Positions 1 through 6,824 of a stretch of DNA of 7,210 nt are shown one piece after another. Source of the DNA: Nitrospiraceae bacterium (GTDB taxonomy: Bacteria > Nitrospirota > Thermodesulfovibrionia > Thermodesulfovibrionales > UBA9159); assembly GCA_003453735.1 (NCBI GenBank), contig DMNE01000047.1, positions 1 through 7,210 of the forward strand, written 5' to 3'. Below the pieces are notes generated by a model. That model did no database searches, was not told where the DNA came from, and worked only from the letters and a program-made list of their open reading frames with translations. A program made the translations under genes and the position numbers. Every line of letters begins with the position of its first letter. The stretch's first letter is position 1.

Positions 1-13
1 ACATGGATATTAT

Positions 14-460
14 TTAGGTTGCTCCGAAAGAGATAAAGAGAACCGCGACAATCATTGTGACAACGAAGAGGGAAAGGATAAAAGAGACGATCATTGAACG
101 TTTCACCCGTATCTTGAATATGACATTGATAGCTGATTCGATGGATGAGAAGAGTTGATAAGAAAGGAATCCGTAAAGCAAAAGTGAATATTTGCCTAGT
201 CCGTGGTAAGTAATAATCCTTTTTATTTCCTCTGTTATCTGCGAGGTGATCCTAGGGAAAAAGCTTATGAGCCTTGAGACGAAGAACTGATAAAAGTCCC
301 TGTTGTGGCCGAGAAATTGTCCTAAGATCGTGACGAGGAAGAGACAGAAGGGGACAAGCGCCATCATCGTAAAAAACGACATTGAGCCCGCAAGCATCAA
401 GCCCCCATCCCTGAAGAAGTCGATAAAACTTTTGAGGAGCATCCGAAGGTATCTCATCAT
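14..460 (-). pseudogene. yihY: YihY/BrkB-family inner-membrane protein, interrupted after 148 codons
   Basis: This reads as the N-terminal half of a YihY/BrkB (formerly RNase BN) membrane protein. The family is widespread and its biochemical role is not settled. Visible family features are a short basic N-terminus, a first hydrophobic span at about residues 20-50 that includes a GSMSFFTMMALVP stretch, an amphipathic segment with FFP and EEI at about 67-82, a second span at about 90-116 and a third at about 122-145. Family members usually have about 260-300 residues and six spans. Here a TAA at 14-16 ends the frame at residue 148, in the middle of the expected third or fourth span. The 13 bases left in the window read on in the same frame as Ile-Ile-Ser-Met, which would suit a membrane protein, so a nonsense mutation or base-call error is plausible. 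The ATG at 460-458 overlaps the der stop codon as ATGA, and a second ATG follows at once (457-455). Translation is probably coupled to der. Family call is fairly safe; pseudogene status is inference. Confidence 0.72.
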
Positions 461-1782
461 CGTGCAGGACTTTTCTGTCGTGTGTAAAATTTGATGGGGG
501 TTCCGCTGAAAGAAAACCGCTCTCTGAGGCTCCTCTCCAGATATCGGAGGAATGTATCCTTTACCCCCTCGGGCCTGTTTGTGAAAATTACAAAGCCCGG
601 GGGTTCGATTCCCACCTGAGTCATATAATTGAGCTTAACCTGTTTGCCTTTATGCAGAGGCAATGGCGGTGAGTGCGAGAGGATTCTTTGCAGGAAATCA
701 TTAAGCTCCGCTGTCGGTATCCGTTTCTTCCTCTCTGAAACCACCGCATCGATAAGCGGAAATACCTTCGTAACCCTTTTGCGCTCAAGGGCTGATATGG
801 TTAATATCGGCGCATGCTTAAAAAACCAAAGCCTGTTTTTGAATTCATTCATGTACTGTTTGAAGGTCGTTTCAGGGTCTTCCACCAGATCCCATTTGTT
901 CATGAGAAGAACCACTCCCCTTCCGTAGTGCTCAATCATACCGGCTATTCGCTTATCCTGCTCCACAATACCTGCTGACGCATCGAGGACCAAGAGGGCG
1001 ACATCACAGCGCTCTATACTCCGCACAGCCCTGACCATTGAATAGCGCTCGATCGAATACCCGATTTTCCCCTTTCTCCGAAGGCCGGCAGTGTCAATGA
1101 AAAGATAGTTTCTCCCATAATAAGTGCACACGGAGTCAATGGAATCCCTTGTAGTTCCTGCTGTTGCGCTGACGATCATCCTCTTTTTTCCTGTCAGGGT
1201 GTTCACTAGGGTCGACTTTCCAACGTTTGGCCTCCCCACCACAGCAACCTTGGGATAATTGACCTCTCTTTCTTCACTACTTCCCTCGGGAAGCAGTGAG
1301 ATGAGTTTTTCCATAAATTCACTGAATTCATATCCGGTCTGTGCAGAAACAGGGAAGATCTCATCGACCCCGAGCCTATAGAAATCATAGAGTCGGTCTT
1401 CCCGTGTCGGTGCATCCACCTTGTTCACCACCCATAAGACCGTTTTCCCCGATGCCCTAAGTATCCTCGACAGCTCAATGTCATCCGGATTCAGGCCCTC
1501 CTTTCCGTCCATAAGGTGAATAATTACATCAGCCTCGTCGATCGCAAAGAGTGCCTGTTCCTTGACCTCCTGAAGAATCTCCTCGGAAGGCCCTGGATAG
1601 AAGCCCCCGGTATCGACGACGATAAAGGATTTTCCCTCCCATTGAGCTTCCCTGTAATTCCTGTCCCGCGTGACGCCGGGGAGGTCTTCAACAATGGCTG
1701 TCTGTGAACCGACAATCCTGTTAAAGAGGGTTGATTTCCCAACATTCTGCCTGCCTACTATCACGACGAGTGGTTTTGGCAT
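457..1782 (-). CDS. der: ribosome assembly GTPase Der (EngA)
   Basis: Der is an essential tandem GTPase that binds the 50S subunit and is needed for its maturation in the cytoplasm. The 441-residue protein is complete and of normal length. The first G domain shows the P-loop GRQNVGKS (10-17), the switch threonine in PGVTRD (about 35-40), DTGG (57-60), NKVD (120-123) and SAQTG (146-150). The second shows GRPNVGKS (183-190), GTTRD (209-213), DTAG (230-233), NKWD (295-298) and SALE (330-333). The C-terminal KH-like domain runs from about 355 to 440 and contains the typical TQVG-x-x-PPGFVIF-x-NRPE segment. The ATG at 1782-1780 follows an AGGA with only 3 bases between, 15 bases after the Rid gene stop, so both are probably on one transcript. 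The TGA stop overlaps the yihY start by four bases. All nucleotide-binding residues are present and nothing in the protein is unusual. Confidence 0.97.
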   Translation of the reverse strand: MPKPLVVIVGRQNVGKSTLFNRIVGSQTAIVEDLPGVTRDRNYREAQWEGKSFIVVDTGGFYPGPSEEILQEVKEQALFAIDEADVIIHLMDGKEGLNPDDIELSRILRASGKTVLWVVNKVDAPTREDRLYDFYRLGVDEIFPVSAQTGYEFSEFMEKLISLLPEGSSEEREVNYPKVAVVGRPNVGKSTLVNTLTGKKRMIVSATAGTTRDSIDSVCTYYGRNYLFIDTAGLRRKGKIGYSIERYSMVRAVRSIERCDVALLVLDASAGIVEQDKRIAGMIEHYGRGVVLLMNKWDLVEDPETTFKQYMNEFKNRLWFFKHAPILTISALERKRVTKVFPLIDAVVSERKKRIPTAELNDFLQRILSHSPPLPLHKGKQVKLNYMTQVGIEPPGFVIFTNRPEGVKDTFLRYLERSLRERFSFSGTPIKFYTRQKSPAR

Positions 1783-1797
1783 AAGTCCTGTGTGAGG

Positions 1798-2277
1798 TTA
1801 GAATACAGCGGGCTGATCCGCTATTTCGAAAATAAAATCGATCTCGATTGGTGAATTCAAAGGAAGGACAGGTACGCCCACCGCAACCCTCGCATGCCTG
1901 CCCTTCTCCCCGAATACATGAAACAGGAGGTCTGACGCTGCATTCAAGACCTGTGGCTGTTCTGTAAAATCGGGAGATGATGCTATGTAGCCGTTGAGCT
2001 TAACGCATCTGCGGACCCTGTAGAGACTCCCGATTTGCGCTGTAACTACGCTCAATGCGTTGATTACCGCCTGCCGTGCATCTTCCTGCGCGTCGCCGAG
2101 CGAAACGGATTCACCGAGCTTCCCCGTTCGCGTGAGTTTCCCTTCTCTCAAGGGAAGCATCCCGCTTAGGAACAGGAGGCTCCCGGTCCGGACACACGGC
2201 ACGTAGGAACCGAGAGGTACCGGAACAGCAGGAAGCGTAATGCCTAGTTTTCGTAAGTTCTCTTCAGGCGAGCTCAT
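1798..2277 (-). CDS. RidA/YjgF/YER057c-family protein, long subgroup (probable enamine/imine deaminase)
   Basis: Rid proteins are small trimeric enzymes of the YjgF/YER057c/UK114 family. The best-known member, RidA, hydrolyses reactive 2-aminoacrylate made by pyridoxal-phosphate enzymes. This one has 159 residues rather than the 125-130 of canonical RidA. It matches a longer subgroup that begins with LGITLP, then SYVP-x-VRTG-x-LLFLSG (24-39), TGK-x-G (51-55), DFTEQPQV-x-N-x-ASDLL (103-118) and VFGEKGRHAR-x-AVGV (121-135). Arg130 aligns with the Arg that binds substrate carboxylate in RidA, and Glu145 sits in the conserved IEID strand. The activity is therefore possible, but the substrate of this subgroup is not established, so I give no gene symbol. 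The ATG at 2277-2275 is the only usable start near the expected N-terminus and has no Shine-Dalgarno sequence. A strong promoter ends 8 bases before it (see that entry). It is the first gene of a Rid-der-yihY unit. Confidence 0.9.
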   Translation of the reverse strand: MSSPEENLRKLGITLPAVPVPLGSYVPCVRTGSLLFLSGMLPLREGKLTRTGKLGESVSLGDAQEDARQAVINALSVVTAQIGSLYRVRRCVKLNGYIASSPDFTEQPQVLNAASDLLFHVFGEKGRHARVAVGVPVLPLNSPIEIDFIFEIADQPAVF

Positions 2278-2643
2278 ATGGTGGTATTATATCTTTCAGA
2301 AAGGATGGTGGCAAGGATTTTAACTCAAGATTTAAACTCATCTTCATCCCCGTAGCCTTGCCGATAACCCGAACAATCAAACTCCTCTGCTCCCTTTCCA
2401 GTAATGTCGACGAGATCGGTAACTCCTGGTTGCGGCGCAGCCTAGAGCTAACTATATTGATACATCGTTAATTATGCACATATCGTAGCTCACAAGCGCA
2501 TATTCAGCGCTATAGCTTTGGAAACTATCATGGTTCGCCATCATTGTAACAGTTTTCGAAATTTTGATGAACGAATTATCTCTTTCTCCTTCACGTCACC
2601 ACGGTTGACCGACATAACAACGGCTGATTATTGGCGGAAATCC
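2278..2643. other. 366-base intergenic region between the glycosyltransferase and the Rid gene
   Basis: No gene is supported here. The end nearest the Rid gene holds the promoter described separately. A weak stem-loop lies at 2495-2511 (AGCGC, seven-base loop, GCGCT), with AGCT on each flank, but it has no T-tract on either strand and does not look like an intrinsic terminator. A small dyad CGGTTGACCG lies at 2602-2611. I see no terminator behind the glycosyltransferase gene. On the minus strand a reading frame of about 65 codons ends at 2264, inside the Rid gene, but it has no ribosome binding site and no recognisable protein. Confidence 0.6.
2286..2314 (-). promoter_or_regulatory. sigma70-type promoter for the Rid-der-yihY unit
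   Basis: Reading the minus strand, TTGCCA lies at 2314-2309 and a perfect TATAAT at 2291-2286, separated by exactly 17 bases (2308-2292). The -35 matches consensus at five of six positions and the -10 at all six. The predicted transcription start is about 2278-2280, only 1-3 bases before the Rid ATG at 2277. The Rid message would then be leaderless or almost so, which agrees with the absence of a ribosome binding site there. The elements are seen directly; activity and start site are inferred. Confidence 0.75.
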
Positions 2644-4278
2644 CTACCTGTCGGTGCCTTTTACGGGAATGATGAATACTTTCAGCACATAGGGTGGAAA
2701 TTTCCTTGAATGAAGATAGGGTACGGTAACTGTTTCTGGTACTGCTGTCGGAAAGATCTCGAAAAATCGTGTGGGAATGTACAGTCCGCGCCTCGAAATG
2801 TCATAAATGAGAAGTCCCCCCCTCTTAAGAATATCTCTTTGGACGCCAGTGTCAACCATGACGTCTTTCAATGAAACGAATTTCGCCTTAGGCATTTCGG
2901 CCAGAATATTGGCTGCAATGTGTTCATCATCCACATCGGAAATGACCGCAAAGGCACGAAGGTCATCTATTCCTCTTTTGGTAAGTTTCTCAGTTATTTG
3001 CTGAACTAAGGCCCTATAGGGAATATGTATACGTTCGACCTTTCCTGTCACATCGGGGAAAAACCCTGTGAAAACCCTGAGGACAAGAACGACGATAGCG
3101 ATGCTCATGCAGAGATACCCGAAAAGCTTGAACCTGGTCTCGTTGATTTTCATGTGCACCAAGGAAAACAAGGCCAGCGGTAGGGTAAAAAAGACTGGGG
3201 CAAGCCAACGGCTCTGAAAATGGCTGGGACCAATGAAGATAATACCTATGAAAGGAATCGTCAGGCTGTACACAGCGAGCCACCTAACCACGCGTAGGGC
3301 GCTATTGTTTTCGGCATTTCGCATTGAAATCGATCGCCACAGGAAGACCACCGTAACTGCGAAGAATACCACTACCTCTGAATAGACAGCACCGAGTAAA
3401 GACAACAATGTCGGGGATGAAGGGCGGTTCAACTCGCCAATGTGGGATATATTTACGGCGTAGCGCAAAGAGAGAAAATCCTCATGCATAAGCCAAAAAA
3501 AGTGAGGGAGAAGAACGCCGATACAGGTCAGCAGGGAAAGAAATATTCGTCTATTGAAAATGACACGCCTTCCCTCTGCGGTGGTTAGGCTTGCAAGCAG
3601 CAACGCCGCAAGAAAAAAAAGAAAATTATACTTGGACAAAATGCCCAGCCCCATGAACACGCCCAACAGGAAATACTGTGCAGTCTTGCGATAAAGCATG
3701 GTTCGAATAAAGAGGAGACAAGTTATCACTGCTATAGCTGACACCAGAATGGTATGGCTTAAGTCGCGATTAACTTCATAGGAGTAAGTCGGAAAGAGCA
3801 GCAGGGAGCCCGTAATAAGGAGAGATTCCTTCACACTCCAGAAACAGCGGGCGGTAAGGTAAAAGGCGAAATAAAAAATAAAGATCAGGCAGTATTTTAT
3901 CGCTATGAGCGTGCTCAGGTTTTTTCCGAAGAGTAACGAAAGCGACCAGAAGATCCAGCTGTATAAGGGCGCTTGTTCGTTATATCCAAGATGGAAAAAT
4001 GCACCATTCAGGAACTGCTCAGCCTCATCCAACTCCAGGGAAGGGGAAACAAGAAGTCGTAACAAAGCATATGAAAAACAGTAGAAAAGGATAACTGCCA
4101 TACCCAGTAAATCACTGCCTCTCCCTGCGCCGACATTTTTATCCCAACGTGGGAAAATCGTTTTCCCTCTTTTATCAGGCGGGCATGGCCTATCAGAAGG
4201 CTTAGGATATCCCGTAAAGCCTAACAAGCAGTCGCAACTGGCACCGCACGGAAGTTTCCTTTTTTGGTCATGAGTCAT
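2644..4278 (-). CDS. polytopic glycosyltransferase of the GT39/PMT (ArnT-like) type
   Basis: Members of this GT-C superfamily sit in the inner membrane and move a sugar from a polyprenyl-phosphate carrier to a lipid or protein acceptor on the outer face. The frame encodes 544 residues. The first membrane span is at about 57-78, followed directly by the catalytic-type acidic pair in ELDEAEQF (Asp84, Glu85) and by QAPLYSW (102-108), the usual order in the family. Further hydrophobic spans follow to about residue 405, including GLGILSKYNFLFFL (210-223) and HFFWL (259-263). The stretch from about 412 to 544 is soluble and probably periplasmic. The acceptor and sugar cannot be told from sequence. 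The annotated ATG at 4278 has no ribosome binding site and gives a 59-residue Cys/Pro-rich leader unlike the family. The ATG at 4101 (485 residues) would put the first span at the N-terminus, as in relatives, though its purine-rich GGGAGAGG is 16 bases away. Family confident, start not. Confidence 0.85.
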   Translation of the reverse strand: MTHDQKRKLPCGASCDCLLGFTGYPKPSDRPCPPDKRGKTIFPRWDKNVGAGRGSDLLGMAVILFYCFSYALLRLLVSPSLELDEAEQFLNGAFFHLGYNEQAPLYSWIFWSLSLLFGKNLSTLIAIKYCLIFIFYFAFYLTARCFWSVKESLLITGSLLLFPTYSYEVNRDLSHTILVSAIAVITCLLFIRTMLYRKTAQYFLLGVFMGLGILSKYNFLFFLAALLLASLTTAEGRRVIFNRRIFLSLLTCIGVLLPHFFWLMHEDFLSLRYAVNISHIGELNRPSSPTLLSLLGAVYSEVVVFFAVTVVFLWRSISMRNAENNSALRVVRWLAVYSLTIPFIGIIFIGPSHFQSRWLAPVFFTLPLALFSLVHMKINETRFKLFGYLCMSIAIVVLVLRVFTGFFPDVTGKVERIHIPYRALVQQITEKLTKRGIDDLRAFAVISDVDDEHIAANILAEMPKAKFVSLKDVMVDTGVQRDILKRGGLLIYDISRRGLYIPTRFFEIFPTAVPETVTVPYLHSRKFPPYVLKVFIIPVKGTDR

Positions 4279-4472
4279 ATCGAAACGATTGGCGTTTATT
4301 TAGAATCTTCAGTATGAATGTAAGCCAACAAGTCATCGAAGAATCCATGGGACACTTCTCCCAAGGAGGTCTGTTAGCCGAAATCCCCACAGGCAAAAGA
4401 CACCATTCCAACAGTTTTTTTGTAGGTGCAACTCCCAGAAGTTCTCCACGCCTCTCGTCGAAAAAAAAGAAG
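4279..4472. other. 194-base spacer between ligA and the glycosyltransferase
   Basis: On the minus strand an uninterrupted T8 run (4468-4461) follows the ligA stop by a few bases, but only a four-base stem (AATC/GATT) precedes it, so it is not a convincing terminator. A short dyad CTCC-CAA-GGAG lies near 4358-4368. I see no clear promoter for the glycosyltransferase gene. Read-through from ligA is therefore possible. Confidence 0.45.
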
Positions 4473-6524
4473 TTAATCAAACAATCGGGGATTTCCGCTC
4501 CGCCGTTTGATGAGTTGTAACAACTCATCAAAGGAGATTGTCTCGACTCCCAATTTTTTTGCCTTTTGCAGTTTCGACCCCGGATCTTCTCCAATCACAA
4601 GGTAATCCGTGCTCGCTGAAACAGCTGAGGACACATGGCCTCCGTTCCGCTCAATCAGGTCCTCCACTTCCTTCCTTGCCTTCGACAATATGCCAGTGAT
4701 CACGAAGGTCGATCCTTCGAGGGGCATTTCCCCCCTTTTCTTCAGTGTAAAGTCGGGATTCGTTATTTTCAGGCCGAGGGATTTCAGTAATTTGAGCGTC
4801 TCGATGTTTTTATCGTCATTGAAAAAGGTGGACACTGAGAAGGCGATCTTCGTGCCCATCTGCCGTATCTCCATAATCCTCTCAGGTTTTACATGGAACA
4901 GATCTTCGAGTTTCTCAAAGTTCTTTGCGAGGAGTTTTGCAGCATACTCCCCCACATGAAGGATGCCGATGGCAAAGAGGAACTTTGCCATCGGTGCTTG
5001 CTTCGACTTTTCTATTGCATCGATGAGGTTTTGCGCCGACTTATCAGCAAATCGAGGAAGTTCAAGGAGGGCCTCTTTTTTCAACCGGTAGATATCCTCA
5101 AAGCGTTTTATGAGACCCGTTGAATAAAGGAGTTCCACATTCTTTTCCCCGAGTCCTTCAATGTCCATGCCGCCCCTGGAAGCAAAGTGGATGATCTTCT
5201 CCTGGACTTGCGCAGGGCAGTGCAGGGAGACGCATCTCACCGCTACTTGGCCTTCTTCCCTCACGACCGTTGAACCGCAAGCCGGACATTTTTCAGGAAT
5301 AGGAGGGATCTTCTCTTTCCCGGTCCTCTTGTCCTTTACGACCGTGACGACATGGGGGATGACATCCCCTGCCCTTTCAACAACAACGGTGTCTCCAACC
5401 CGTATATCTTTTCTTTCTATCTCATCCCAATTGTGCAGTGTTGAACGGGAAACGGTGACGCCGCCAATTCTTACAGGCTCGAAAACAGCGAAGGGGGTTA
5501 TAACACCCGTCCGGCCTACGCTTCCACGAATCTCTTTTATCCGTGTCATGCCCTGATGCGCCTGGAATTTGTAGGCGATGGCCCAGCGTGGTTCCCGAGT
5601 CTTTACTCCCAATCTCTGTTGGAGTCCAAAGTCATTTACCTTTATAACAGCCCCGTCTGTCTCGAATGGGAAAGATTGCCTGGCCTCCTCGAACTCTCTG
5701 ATCAGATTGATGATCTTTTCAATCCCTTTTACGGTCTCAACTCTAGCAGGGATAGGAAATCGTGCTGCTTTCAACCAGTCGATAAACCCTGTCTGGCTTT
5801 TAAAGGCTATTTCCCCTTGCACAGTCCCTATTCCGTAACACGCAAGGTAGAGCTTGCGAGAGACGGTAATAGAAGGGTCGAGTTGTCTCACGGAACCGGC
5901 TGCTGCATTCCTGGGATTTGCAAACAAGGGTTCTCCGTTATGTTCCCTCTGTTTGTTCAATGTTTCGAAGTCATTGAGGTTCATGTAGACCTCTCCCCTA
6001 ATATCAATCACATCGGGAATCGTGCCGGATTCTTCGATTCTCAAAGGGACCGATTTGATGGTCTTGATATTCTGTGTAACATCTTCACCCTCGTATCCAT
6101 CGCCCCTCGTAGAGGCTCTGAAAAGCAAGCCGTTCTTGTACGTCAGTTCCATTGCAAGACCATCGTATTTCGGCTCGATGGTATATTCGATATCAGCGTC
6201 GATGTTCAGAAGTCTCTTTATCCTCTTGTCGAATTCGCGCACCTCATCGAATGAAAAAGCGTTGTCCAGAGAGAGCATGGGCGCTGAGTGTTTCACTTTT
6301 TCGAATTTTTCGAGGGGAGGCGCACCGACCCGGAGGGTAGGAGAATCTGGTAGGATATAGTTATAGTGCGCTTCGAGCTCCTTGAGGCGACGGTAAAGCC
6401 GGTCATACTCTTCATCTAAGATTACCGGTGAATCCAGGACATAGTAACGATAATTATGGTGATTGATGTCTCTGACGAGTTTTTCAATCTCCCGTTTGAT
6501 GTTTTCTGAAATTTTTTCAGTCAT
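4473..6524 (-). CDS. ligA: NAD-dependent DNA ligase LigA
   Basis: LigA seals nicks in duplex DNA using NAD, joining Okazaki fragments and completing repair; it is normally essential. The protein is complete at 683 residues, within the usual 660-700. Domain Ia carries the NAD-binding HHNYRYYVLD (22-31) and DEEYDRLYR (37-45). The adenylation domain has the nucleotide-accepting Lys119 in KYDG (119-122), then STRGDGYEGEDVTQN (138-152), RGE (176-178), NPRNAAAGS (203-211) and the later motif FETDGAVIKV (287-296). An OB domain follows (about 325-400), then a zinc finger with Cys413, Cys416, Cys431 and Cys436, HhH repeats (about 450-590, including MDIEGLGEKN) and a BRCT domain (about 600-675, with GSTFVITG and GSKLQKAKKLG). 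All catalytic and zinc residues are present. The ATG at 6524-6522 gives a normal N-terminus. However, the nearest AGGAG is 19 bases upstream, unusually far. A likely promoter lies at 6561-6589. Confidence 0.98.
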   Translation of the reverse strand: MTEKISENIKREIEKLVRDINHHNYRYYVLDSPVILDEEYDRLYRRLKELEAHYNYILPDSPTLRVGAPPLEKFEKVKHSAPMLSLDNAFSFDEVREFDKRIKRLLNIDADIEYTIEPKYDGLAMELTYKNGLLFRASTRGDGYEGEDVTQNIKTIKSVPLRIEESGTIPDVIDIRGEVYMNLNDFETLNKQREHNGEPLFANPRNAAAGSVRQLDPSITVSRKLYLACYGIGTVQGEIAFKSQTGFIDWLKAARFPIPARVETVKGIEKIINLIREFEEARQSFPFETDGAVIKVNDFGLQQRLGVKTREPRWAIAYKFQAHQGMTRIKEIRGSVGRTGVITPFAVFEPVRIGGVTVSRSTLHNWDEIERKDIRVGDTVVVERAGDVIPHVVTVVKDKRTGKEKIPPIPEKCPACGSTVVREEGQVAVRCVSLHCPAQVQEKIIHFASRGGMDIEGLGEKNVELLYSTGLIKRFEDIYRLKKEALLELPRFADKSAQNLIDAIEKSKQAPMAKFLFAIGILHVGEYAAKLLAKNFEKLEDLFHVKPERIMEIRQMGTKIAFSVSTFFNDDKNIETLKLLKSLGLKITNPDFTLKKRGEMPLEGSTFVITGILSKARKEVEDLIERNGGHVSSAVSASTDYLVIGEDPGSKLQKAKKLGVETISFDELLQLIKRRSGNPRLFD

Positions 6525-6560
6525 AGTGAGAACGGTTGAGGGACTCCTCTCTGACTACGA

Positions 6561-6589
6561 ATTATAATAACAAAGAAAAACGTAAGGAA
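6561..6589 (-). promoter_or_regulatory. probable ligA promoter
   Basis: A perfect TATAAT lies on the minus strand at 6566-6561. The best-placed -35 candidate, 17 bases upstream at 6589-6584, is TTCCTT, which is a poor match. The surrounding region is A/T-rich, as expected for a promoter. The transcript would start at about 6554 and give ligA a leader of roughly 30 bases. The weak -35 means that an activator or a different sigma factor may be involved, or that the element is weak. Confidence 0.5.
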
Positions 6590-6608
6590 CAAGACATCCT
6601 TGATGCTG

Positions 6609-6663
6609 TTGCCACCCTGGCTCGTCCGGATTTTTCTTAAATGATGATTCCGGCGAGCGGCAA
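6609..6663. repeat. interrupted 15-bp inverted repeat (long stem-loop)
   Basis: Three adjacent blocks pair across an 18-base loop: TTGCC (6609-6613) with GGCAA (6659-6663), GCTCG (6620-6624) with CGAGC (6654-6658), and CCGGA (6626-6630) with TCCGG (6649-6653). The left arm carries a six-base bulge (6614-6619) and a single bulged T (6625); the right arm is continuous. The stem would be GC-rich in RNA from either strand. There is no T-tract after it on either strand, so it is not a standard intrinsic terminator. It may be a structured RNA element, a REP-like palindrome or a protein site. Confidence 0.6.
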
Positions 6664-6665
6664 TG

Positions 6666-6689
6666 ACGGAGTGTGCGCCTCACCTCCGT
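6666..6689. repeat. 9-bp hairpin next to the larger inverted repeat
   Basis: ACGGAG (6666-6671) pairs with CTCCGT (6684-6689). After a single bulged T (6672), GTG (6673-6675) pairs with CAC (6681-6683), leaving a five-base loop. It starts two bases after the larger inverted repeat, so the two form a tandem pair of hairpins. No T-tract follows on either strand. Confidence 0.55.
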
Positions 6690-6824
6690 GCTTATTCGTG
6701 ACACATCCTGATAATTGGAGCTCTTGTGATGTTATTATTAATAAAGCGTGTTATAAGCCTTATGGCCTGAACTGTAAACTTAACATTGCTCCATCTAAAA
6801 CTATCTTGGCAATGATATTGTTTG

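Larger units (their letters stand above)
6525..6824. other. 300-base intergenic region upstream of ligA
   Basis: No gene is supported. From right to left it contains an AT-rich stretch with a small hairpin at 6755-6768 (AAGCC, TTAT, GGCCT, one G-U pair), two neighbouring inverted repeats (6666-6689 and 6609-6663), a probable ligA promoter, and the ligA leader. On the minus strand the bases GGAGGTGA at 6687-6680 match the ideal ribosome binding sequence, but no ATG or GTG follows at a usable distance. I see no intrinsic terminator for the gene to the right. Confidence 0.6.

Noticed and set aside
598..620. tRNA T-arm look-alike GGTTCGATTCCCACC on the plus strand
   Set aside because: It lies inside the conserved C-terminal coding sequence of der (TQVG to PPGF), and no acceptor, D or anticodon arms can be formed around it.
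2264..2475. Minus-strand open frame of about 65 codons ending inside the Rid gene
   Set aside because: It lacks an ATG until the last 27 codons, has no spaced ribosome binding site, and spans the strong promoter. This length is expected by chance.
2518..2709. Plus-strand frame of 63 codons starting with TTG in the 366-base gap
   Set aside because: It has no ribosome binding site, overlaps the conserved frame of the glycosyltransferase 3' end, and has no protein-like features.
4211..4305. Integron attC-like core GCCTAAC at 4219-4225, followed by AAGCAGTCGC and CACCGC
   Set aside because: The opening looks like an attC end, but no matching GTTRRRY core lies at the expected distance on either side. 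The best partner (GTTTATT near 4295) does not fit, and the arms do not pair. No integrase or cassette structure is present.
4455..4490. T8 run after the ligA stop as an intrinsic terminator
   Set aside because: Only a four-base stem precedes the T run, and part of it lies in ligA coding sequence; this is too weak to call.
4268..4594. Minus-strand open frame of 108 codons running from the ligA 3' end through the spacer
   Set aside because: Its first third lies out of frame inside ligA, it has no ribosome binding site, and its translation (including FFFF from the T8 run) resembles no protein. I treat it as chance.
5556..6254. Long plus-strand open frame of 232 codons opposite ligA
   Set aside because: It is antisense to a fully conserved ligA adenylation domain, has no recognisable protein features, and is explained by the codon bias of ligA.
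6680..6687. Ideal ribosome binding sequence GGAGGTGA on the minus strand
   Set aside because: No ATG or GTG follows within 4-14 bases, and the bases form part of the 6666-6689 hairpin. It is probably coincidental.
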